10,839 nucleotides of DNA from JBOGIG01 sp050742455 (GTDB taxonomy: Bacteria; Actinomycetota; Acidimicrobiia; Acidimicrobiales; JBOGIG01), in assembly GCA_050742455.1 (NCBI GenBank), contig JBOGIG010000098.1, positions 1 to 10,839 on the forward strand. The letters are read 5' to 3'. Below, piece after piece: positions 6,704-10,839 of the stretch. A program made the translations under genes and the position numbers. A model generated the notes under the pieces. The model did no database searches. It saw only the letters and a list, made by a program, of their open reading frames with translations, and was not told the DNA's origin. Numbering within the stretch: the first letter of the stretch is position 1; the number at the start of each line of letters is the position of its first letter.

Positions 6704-7432
6704 GTGAGGCAAACCAAGAGATTGATGCCAGTGGCTCCCAGACCCCTATGCGTCGCCCTGCGATGGGCCGGACCGATGGTGCTGGCCCTGGGGCTGTCCG
6801 GGTGCGGGCAACCGCTGTCGACCAACGCCTCGCACACCAACCCGCCGACCAGCCCCCCGACGACGAGTTCGCGTGCGGCAACAACACCGACCGCTCCCCC
6901 GCCGATCAGCCCCCCGGCGGAGGGGCCACGGTCCGGATCAGCGCCTGATGGCAATGCTGCAAAGCCGAGCAGTGTTCCGATCGGGGTCGTCACCACCGGT
7001 ACCCCGGCCCTTCCCGGACCAGGAGCATGTCATGCCAACGGTGCCCTTCCCGATCGGTCGTGCACTCCCGGAGCGACAAACCCCGCTGTCAACCCGGCCA
7101 ATTTGAGCTCCACTATCTGCCGTCGCGGATGGACGAAGACGGTGCGACCGCCCGAGTCATACACCGAGTCCTTGAAGTCCAGGCAGATGGTGTCCTACGG
7201 GGACACCGGCCGCATCTCCTCTTACGAGGAGGACCATCTGATCCCATTGGAACTGGGCGGCGCCCCCAGTGACCCGCGCAACCTGTGGCCCGAGTACGGG
7301 TCCTCTCCCAACGCCAAGGATCGGGTGGAGAACGCGGCCCGAGCTGCAGTGTGCTCGGGCCGAATGTCGCTGAGGTCTGCCCAGGTGGACATGGCCACAA
7401 ATTGGGTTGCCCTGGGCGCCAGGTTGGGCTGA
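6704..7432 (+). CDS. Lipoprotein with C-terminal HNH-like domain
   Basis: 242 residues from GTG 6704. A basic N-terminus and hydrophobic stretch lead to the lipobox LSGC with C34 as lipidation site, so it is exported and membrane-anchored. Residues about 38-105 are a Pro/Thr/Ser-rich linker. The conserved domain spans about 108-238. It starts CHANGALPDRSCTPG (109-123), continues STICRRGWT (136-144) and RPPESYTESLK (148-158), and then YEEDHLIPLELGG (174-186), NLWPE (193-197) and NAKDRVEN (203-210). The DHxxPxxxGG...NL order resembles the beta-beta-alpha-metal (HNH) nuclease core, with D177/H178 and N193; the usual final His is not obvious. Four Cys (109, 120, 139, 217) could form disulfides outside the cell. 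The domain is widespread as a hypothetical protein in actinobacteria. Nuclease activity is possible but unproven; it could be a catalytically inactive wall-binding domain. Confidence 0.82.
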   Translation: MRQTKRLMPVAPRPLCVALRWAGPMVLALGLSGCGQPLSTNASHTNPPTSPPTTSSRAATTPTAPPPISPPAEGPRSGSAPDGNAAKPSSVPIGVVTTGTPALPGPGACHANGALPDRSCTPGATNPAVNPANLSSTICRRGWTKTVRPPESYTESLKSRQMVSYGDTGRISSYEEDHLIPLELGGAPSDPRNLWPEYGSSPNAKDRVENAARAAVCSGRMSLRSAQVDMATNWVALGARLG

Positions 7433-7454
7433 GGGGCGGATAACCGCAACCCTC
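7431..7454. terminator. Bidirectional terminator hairpin between convergent genes
   Basis: GAGGG (7431-7435) plus GCGG (7436-7439) pair with CCGC (7444-7447) and CCCTC (7450-7454) around an ATAA loop, with an AA bulge. That gives a nine-pair stem spanning both stop codons of the tail-to-tail lipoprotein and MFS genes. The position fits shared termination. Confidence 0.5.
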
Positions 7455-8844
7455 AACCAAGCTCTGATAGGACCTGGCGGCGACGGCCGACCAATGCCGC
7501 CACGCTGGTGGCCAGGGTCAATCCCAAGATGACCAGGCTGGCTTCGGCGGCACGTTCATAGCCGGTATTTGTGGGCAGGGATCTACCGGCCGGCGTATAG
7601 ATGGCCAGCACGGCGGCGCTGAGGGCGCTCCCGGCGGCGAACCCGACGGTGCGGGCCACCTGGTTGAAGCCCATGGCGCTACCCGTCTCGTGGCCAGGTA
7701 CCTCGGCAATGACCTGGCTCGGATTGGAGGCGAACACGCAACCCACGCCGAGACCGGCAATTCCCATGGTTATGAGGATCTCCCATAGGGCGGCGCGGGC
7801 CAAGAGGAACGTGATCATGGCCACGATGAGCACGACGCAGCCCAAGCCGGACGCCACATCGGGAGACGTGGTTCGCAGCCAGGCTGTGGTCGACCGGCCG
7901 GCCACAAAGGTTCCAATCGAGAATGGCACCAGAGCCAGGCCGGCGATAAGCACCGAGGCCCCGATGCCGTAGCCCGTAGACGCGGGGGTCTGCACAAGCC
8001 GGGAGACCAGGGAGAGCAATGGGTAGATCCCCAATCCAACCATGAAGATGAAGAGGTCGGCCCGACGCACGCCTCGGTTGCCCAGCAGCCTGACATCCAC
8101 CAACGGGTGGGGGGCCCGCAGCTCCCAGCGCACCCAGCCGACCAGGATCAAGGCGGATGCCAACACCACGCCGATACTTCGCCCCGACAGCCAACCCCAG
8201 CTCTGACCCTCTCCCAAGACCAGTAGCAGCCCGGTCAGGCCCAAGCCGAGCAGGGCAGTACCCACCATGTCCAGTGGACGTCGGGCTTTGGAGGAACTGG
8301 AGGGGATGACGATGTATGCCAGGGCCAGCGCGCCGGCGCCGAGGACGGCACCGAACCAGAATGCCGCCTCCAGTCCGGCCACCTGGGTGATCAGTCCGGC
8401 CACGGGATAGGCGAGGCCTATTCCAGCCGCAGTGGTAATGGCCAATAGTCCGATGGTGGACCTTGATTCATTGGCGGGTAGTACATCGCGGGCGGTCGCC
8501 ATGGCCACGGGGACCAGCCCGAGTCCGAACCCTTGCAGTGCCCTACCCACTATGAAGGGGGCGAAGCCCAAGGGCAAGGCAGACAGCACGCACCCGGTGG
8601 TGACGATGCCGATTGCCCCCAGGATGGTGGCGCGGCGGCGGGAACCGTCTCCCGTCCGTCCTATGACCGGAGCGGCCAAGGCCCCGACGAGGAGTGTGAC
8701 GGTGAGGGACCACTGGGCCGCCGTCAGGCTGACACCGTCGGTCGCCGCCACTGAAGGCAGGAGGGGAACGCCGAGGCTGGCCACTGTTGCCGCCACCATG
8801 CCGAGCATGACCAGGATCGGCACCAGGAAGCGGTGGGGCGTCAT
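7453..8844 (-). CDS. MFS transporter, DHA2 (14-helix) drug-exporter type
   Basis: 463 residues from ATG (complement of 8842-8844). It contains many hydrophobic segments, with a count consistent with 14 helices. MFS motif A is GRTGDGSRRR (62-71), motif B-like is VGRALQGFGLG (99-109, with R101), and the motif C region is GIGLAYPVAG (141-150), typical of antiporters. The first helix is followed by VPLLPSVAATDG, and the second half carries AEVPGHETGSAMGFNQVARTVG, also usual in DHA2 members. Probable function is proton-coupled export of drugs or metabolites at the inner membrane, substrate unknown. A TAGGGT -10 lies 7 nt upstream of the ATG (8852-8857), so a leaderless mRNA is likely. The gene is divergent from the nitroreductase across a 317-nt gap. 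No neighbouring regulator gene is present. Confidence 0.9.
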   Translation of the reverse strand: MTPHRFLVPILVMLGMVAATVASLGVPLLPSVAATDGVSLTAAQWSLTVTLLVGALAAPVIGRTGDGSRRRATILGAIGIVTTGCVLSALPLGFAPFIVGRALQGFGLGLVPVAMATARDVLPANESRSTIGLLAITTAAGIGLAYPVAGLITQVAGLEAAFWFGAVLGAGALALAYIVIPSSSSKARRPLDMVGTALLGLGLTGLLLVLGEGQSWGWLSGRSIGVVLASALILVGWVRWELRAPHPLVDVRLLGNRGVRRADLFIFMVGLGIYPLLSLVSRLVQTPASTGYGIGASVLIAGLALVPFSIGTFVAGRSTTAWLRTTSPDVASGLGCVVLIVAMITFLLARAALWEILITMGIAGLGVGCVFASNPSQVIAEVPGHETGSAMGFNQVARTVGFAAGSALSAAVLAIYTPAGRSLPTNTGYERAAEASLVILGLTLATSVAALVGRRRQVLSELG

Positions 8845-8851
8845 GGGCCAG

Positions 8852-8857
8852 ACCCTA
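8852..8857 (-). promoter_or_regulatory. Putative -10 element of leaderless MFS gene
   Basis: The minus-strand hexamer TAGGGT (TANNNT) lies 7 nt before the ATG at 8844. No Shine-Dalgarno is visible. Confidence 0.42.
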
Positions 8858-8878
8858 AGGCGGTTTCTGGCGGTCCCG

Positions 8879-8914
8879 GGTGGTCCGGGCCACCGGTTCG
8901 AACCTGGTTGGTGG
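8879..8914. repeat. Palindrome cluster with alternative pairings
   Basis: A perfect 10-bp palindrome GGTTCGAACC (8895-8904) is flanked by CCACC (8890-8894) and GGTGG (8910-8914). A second GGTGG (8879-8883) can pair with the same CCACC. As DNA this could be an operator upstream of the MFS promoter (about 35-70 bp before its predicted transcription start) or the far upstream region of the nitroreductase promoter. Confidence 0.4.
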
Positions 8915-9052
8915 ATAGGGCAACGACTCGGCCATGAGGACCTCGGGGCGGCTCACTTACCGCTGGCCCACCAGGGCCGATCGCACAACCGACATTGTCA
9001 TCGAAGGGCTCGAACCGTGCCTGGGGTTGTTCGGCGTCGCCGCCGATGGCTC

Positions 9053-9094
9053 GACCTAATCGAAGGACCCATAGACCTAATCGAAGGACCCCTA
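9053..9094. repeat. 21-bp tandem repeat, two copies
   Basis: Two 21-bp units (9053-9073 and 9074-9094) share the core CCTAATCGAAGGACCC and differ at one base. A third partial copy, GACCTC, follows at 9095. The array ends 67 nt upstream of the nitroreductase ATG, so it may be a repeated binding site for a regulator. Replication slippage with no role is equally possible. Confidence 0.7.
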
Positions 9095-9161
9095 GACCTC
9101 ACCGGGTAACCTCGACCCACCGTCTACCAACACGACACAATGCCCGCCCGAGGAGCACGAG

Positions 9162-9812
9162 ATGACACAATTCGACCTGTCCGAGACCGATCGACTGCTG
9201 TCCACCACCAGGGCGGTGCGCAAGCGATTGGACTTCGATCGTCCCGTCGAACGCGACGTTCTCATGGAATGTGTCAGCCTGGCCCAGCAAGCCCCGACCG
9301 GTTCCAACAGCCAGGGGTGGAGATGGCTCTTCGTAACCGATCCGGCCACCAAGGAAGCACTGGCCGGCTTCTATCGTCGAGCCGGGGGTGACTACCTGGC
9401 TGCGGCCCGCAAGAGCCTGGGCGATGCCCGCTCCCAGCAGGTGCAGGTATTGGACTCGGCCTCATTCCTGGCCGAGAACCTCGAGAGGGTGCCGGTGCTG
9501 GTCATCCCCTGCCTCAAGGGCAAGCCCGCCGCCGGTACCCATCCGGCCGCGTTGGCCGGGTATTTTGGATCCATCTATCCGGCGGTATGGAGTTTTCAAT
9601 TGGCGTTGCGGGCACGTGGCCTGGGGTCGAGTCTCACCACGTTTCATCTGGCCTTCGAGAATGAGACAGCTGAACTGCTGGGCATCCCGAACGACGTGAT
9701 GCAGGTGGCTCTCCTCCCCGTCGCCTATACCGTGGGCACCGACTTCAAGGCGGCTGACCGGCCCCCGCCTGAACACATCGTGCACTGGGAGAAGTGGGGC
9801 AACAAGCCATAG
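9162..9812 (+). CDS. Nitroreductase family protein (Rv3368c-like, FMN-dependent)
   Basis: 216 residues from ATG 9162, with Shine-Dalgarno AGGAG 6 nt upstream. The FMN-phosphate region is TTRAVRKRLDFDRPV (15-29), followed by APTGSNSQGWRW (44-55), typical of the nitroreductase fold. PVLVIPCLKGK (111-121), SIYPAVWSFQLALRARGLGS (137-156) and LLGIPNDVMQVALLPVAYTVG (172-192) are the core strand, the dimer helix and the C-terminal FMN-binding strand. Overall it matches what I recall of mycobacterial Rv3368c across its length. It is expected to be a homodimeric flavin oxidoreductase using NAD(P)H, in the cytosol. The physiological substrate is unknown. It appears monocistronic, with a hairpin following at 9818-9847. 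Confidence 0.92.
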   Translation: MTQFDLSETDRLLSTTRAVRKRLDFDRPVERDVLMECVSLAQQAPTGSNSQGWRWLFVTDPATKEALAGFYRRAGGDYLAAARKSLGDARSQQVQVLDSASFLAENLERVPVLVIPCLKGKPAAGTHPAALAGYFGSIYPAVWSFQLALRARGLGSSLTTFHLAFENETAELLGIPNDVMQVALLPVAYTVGTDFKAADRPPPEHIVHWEKWGNKP

Positions 9813-9817
9813 CTCCG

Positions 9818-9847
9818 CGCCTGGAGCAGGTCTTTTGCCTGCTGGCG
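9818..9847 (+). terminator. Possible terminator after the nitroreductase
   Basis: AGCAGG (9825-9830) and CCTGCT (9838-9843) pair around a 7-nt loop TCTTTTG. Outer CGCC (9818-9821) and GGCG (9844-9847) extend the stem past a TGG bulge. It begins a few nt after the stop codon. There is no U-tail. Confidence 0.4.
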
Positions 9848-9857
9848 GGAATCGAAC
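9841..9857 (-). other. tmRNA/tRNA 3'-end-like sequence, possible attachment-site remnant
   Basis: The minus strand reads GTTCGATTCCCGCCAGC, the T-loop, 3' T-stem and start of the acceptor strand typical of tmRNA (ssrA) and some tRNA genes. The 5' T-stem half is missing (GGACA replaces a GCGGG-type arm) and no CCA end follows, so it is not a functional RNA gene. Its place just before a toxin-antitoxin block would suit a recombination scar of an integrated element. It could be chance. Confidence 0.3.
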
Positions 9858-9886
9858 TGTCCGGTCTCGGTGTTATCGCCTGACTC

Positions 9887-9900
9887 GTTACATGTAACAT
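9887..9900 (+). promoter_or_regulatory. Operator palindrome and -10 element of the mazEF operon
   Basis: GTTACATGTAAC (9887-9898) is a perfect 12-bp palindrome. The overlapping TAACAT (9895-9900) is a TANNNT -10 hexamer 7 nt before ATG 9908. An operator covering the -10 fits autorepression, as usual for type II toxin-antitoxin operons. AGGGG (9901-9905) is too close to the ATG to be a good ribosome site, so a leaderless start is favoured. Confidence 0.55.
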
Positions 9901-9907
9901 AGGGGCC

Positions 9908-10129
9908 ATGACCGGAAAGTCGGAGGCGACGTCCGTACCGGCTCGGGTCCGCGCCCACCGCGCTCGACTGCGAGCCGAGGGACTTCGCCCAGTCCAGATC
10001 TGGGTGCCCGACGTCCGTTCGCCTGAGTTCGCCACCGAGGCACATCGTCAGTCAGCGCTCGTAGCTTGGTCGACGCAGAGCCGGGGGGACCAAGAGTTTA
10101 TCGAGGCCATCTCGGCTGACGAGGAGTGA
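9908..10129 (+). CDS. MazE-like antitoxin (DUF3018 type)
   Basis: 73 residues from ATG 9908. The sequence RVRAHRARLRAEGLRPVQIW (13-32) then VPDVRSPEFATEAHRQS and a final DQEFIEAIS matches the DUF3018 antitoxin family found in front of MazF/PemK toxins. The basic N-terminal half is expected to bind DNA, and the acidic C-terminal tail (ending ADEE) to cover the toxin. It overlaps the toxin gene by 4 nt (GTGA), the usual coupling for such pairs. It is preceded by a perfect palindrome that is a likely binding site. Confidence 0.85.
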   Translation: MTGKSEATSVPARVRAHRARLRAEGLRPVQIWVPDVRSPEFATEAHRQSALVAWSTQSRGDQEFIEAISADEE

Positions 10130-10458
10130 CCCGGGGCGAGATCTGGACTGCAGCAGCCGGGTCGGGGTATGCCGGCAGGCCCCGCCCAGCGGTTGTTATC
10201 CAGGACAACCGGTTCGATGCGACCGACTCGGTGACCATCTGCGCCTTCACCACCGATCCCGCCGAGGCACCGCTCTTCCGCCTACCCATAACGCCGAGCC
10301 TCCAGAACGGACTGCTCGACGTCAGCAGCCTTATGGTCGACAAGATCACCACCATCCGGCGAATCAAGCTCGGAGAGCGGGTCGGGCGATTGTCCAGTGA
10401 GGACATCGTCCGGCTGGATCGCGCCATCGTCGTGTTCCTCGGGCTTGCTGGGTCATGA
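10126..10458 (+). CDS. mazF: MazF/PemK-family mRNA interferase toxin
   Basis: 110 residues from GTG 10126, overlapping the antitoxin stop by 4 nt. RGEIW (3-7), GRPRPAVVIQ (17-26), the CAFTTD segment (39-44) and LMVDKITTIRR (69-79) are the family's conserved strands. R20 and T42 sit where the catalytic Arg and Thr of MazF (R25 and T48 in the Bacillus subtilis enzyme) are expected. Length is normal and nothing looks broken, so it is probably an active sequence-specific endoribonuclease. It acts in the cytosol and is held in check by the upstream antitoxin; the cleavage site cannot be predicted. Confidence 0.93.
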   Translation: MTRGEIWTAAAGSGYAGRPRPAVVIQDNRFDATDSVTICAFTTDPAEAPLFRLPITPSLQNGLLDVSSLMVDKITTIRRIKLGERVGRLSSEDIVRLDRAIVVFLGLAGS

Positions 10459-10537
10459 ACGGGCAATGGCCAACAACTTGCTGAGCTGACGTGGAACTAA
10501 AAGTCAACCCGCATCGCGGAACTGGAAACTGCGTGTC

Positions 10538-10551
10538 GTAAATGTTACACT
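10538..10551 (+). promoter_or_regulatory. Promoter -10 and possible operator of the HTH gene
   Basis: TACACT (10546-10551, TANNNT) is followed by 6 nt and ATG 10558, suggesting a leaderless start. GTAA (10538-10541) and TTAC (10545-10548) form a short inverted repeat overlapping it. ATGTTACA (10542-10549) is the reverse complement of TGTAACAT (9893-9900) in the mazEF promoter. Confidence 0.4.
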
Positions 10552-10557
10552 CTTCTC

Positions 10558-10839
10558 ATGAAGCCGAGGACCGCAGCCGAGGACCGCTTCGCAAGGCTCC
10601 GATCCGAGCCAGAGTACGGTGAGGCCTACCAGGTGGCTTCGCGGCGGATCGCAATGTTCGACGATGTTGTGCGTTCACTTGATGCGAGACGTCAAGAACT
10701 TGGATTGACCAAAGCGGACGTAGCAGCTCGCGCAAACATGCTGGCGGCGGCGGTGCGGAGATTGTTTTCCCAGCAGCAAAAGAACCCAACGCTGGTCACG
10801 CTGGTCGCCATCGCAGACGCTCTCGACCTGCGCATCTCC
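10558..10839 (+). CDS. XRE-family helix-turn-helix protein, probable antitoxin, truncated by window edge
   Basis: 94 codons are open from ATG 10558 to the end with no stop. The N-terminal part, FARLRSEPEYGEAY (11-24) and MFDDVVRSLDARRQELGLT (33-51), leads into a HTH of the XRE/HigA type: TKADVAARANMLAAAVRRLF (51-70), then NPTLVTLVAIADALDL (76-91). This layout is common in actinobacterial antitoxin-like regulators. No partner toxin lies upstream: MazF ends 99 nt before it and has its own antitoxin. Any partner must lie downstream outside the window, or the gene is an orphan regulator. The start codon is supported by TACACT 6 nt upstream. A 13-bp tandem duplication sits right after the start codon. 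Codon use is looser in GC than in the left part of the window, which suits an acquired gene. Confidence 0.8.
   Translation, partial: MKPRTAAEDRFARLRSEPEYGEAYQVASRRIAMFDDVVRSLDARRQELGLTKADVAARANMLAAAVRRLFSQQQKNPTLVTLVAIADALDLRIS
10563..10587 (+). repeat. 13-bp tandem duplication at the start of the HTH gene
   Basis: GCCGAGGACCGC occurs at 10563-10574 and 10576-10587 with one base between, a 13-bp period. The period is not a multiple of three, so gain or loss of a copy would shift the reading frame of the HTH gene. Confidence 0.8.

Larger units (their letters stand above)
8845..9161. other. 317-nt non-coding divergent region
   Basis: This gap separates the divergent MFS and nitroreductase genes. 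It contains the MFS -10 element, a palindrome cluster (8879-8914), a one-mismatch echo of the palindrome core (GGCTCGAACC, 9007-9016), a two-copy 21-bp tandem repeat, and the nitroreductase ribosome site AGGAG (9151-9155). A 41-codon open frame (8934-9059) has no start signal. No RNA gene is recognised. Confidence 0.6.

Noticed and set aside
8892..8915. tRNA-like T-arm (ACCGG TTCGAAC CTGGT)
   Set aside because: The T-stem pairs, but no matching 5' acceptor strand, anticodon arm or CCA end exists at tRNA distance; the upstream part would run into the MFS start.
8934..9059. 41-codon open frame starting at ATG 8934 in the MFS-nitroreductase gap
   Set aside because: No Shine-Dalgarno and no -10 at leaderless spacing; the stop falls in the tandem repeat; the product is unrecognisable.
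8432..9109. 225-codon plus-strand open frame ending in a DLIEGP repeat
   Set aside because: Most of it is antisense to the MFS gene; its tail merely translates the 21-bp tandem repeat. No start signal supports it.
1..10839. CRISPR array, insertion sequence or rRNA gene
   Set aside because: No regularly spaced repeats, transposase motifs or rRNA-like sequence were seen on either strand.

Overview
The window is GC-rich, densely coded DNA, most likely from an actinomycete (Actinomycetota). The class Acidimicrobiia is a plausible guess, but that is inference. The evidence is the codon bias, GTG starts, several apparently leaderless genes with a -10 hexamer 6-7 nt before the start codon, and close recalled resemblance of the carbonic anhydrase and the nitroreductase to mycobacterial Rv1284 and Rv3368c.

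Layout, left to right. (1) 1-329: the 3' end of a homogentisate 1,2-dioxygenase gene. It converges on a minus-strand pair: a DinB/DUF664-type metalloprotein (417-926) and, upstream of it, an EamA drug/metabolite exporter (978-1892). (2) 1968-5748, plus strand, divergent from the exporter: a small beta-carbonic anhydrase, then 28 nt later a 1078-residue multidomain protein. The latter has two zinc ribbons, a class III nucleotidyl cyclase domain, an AAA-type ATPase and a helical-repeat tail. (3) 5818-6654: a five-helix membrane protein with a pore-loop-like segment. 6704-7432: a lipoprotein carrying an HNH-like domain. (4) 7453-8844, minus strand: a DHA2-type MFS transporter, tail to tail with the lipoprotein gene. 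(5) 8845-9161: a 317-nt non-coding stretch with palindromes and a 21-bp tandem repeat. (6) 9162-9812: an Rv3368c-like nitroreductase. (7) 9838 to the end: a toxin-antitoxin patch with a MazE-like antitoxin (DUF3018 type), a MazF toxin and a truncated XRE-family HTH protein. It is preceded by a terminator-like hairpin and a short sequence resembling the 3' end of a tmRNA/tRNA.

The most interesting unit is carbonic anhydrase plus cyclase. The cyclase has a Lys/Thr adenine-recognition pair (K115, T175), as in the bicarbonate-responsive class IIIb cyclases. Its cyclase-AAA-repeat order resembles animal soluble adenylyl cyclase (ADCY10). A carbonic anhydrase gene directly in front of it suggests a CO2/bicarbonate-sensing cAMP module, possibly with the downstream membrane protein. 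This is a hypothesis from gene order and motifs. The remaining genes are ordinary actinobacterial accessory or housekeeping functions.
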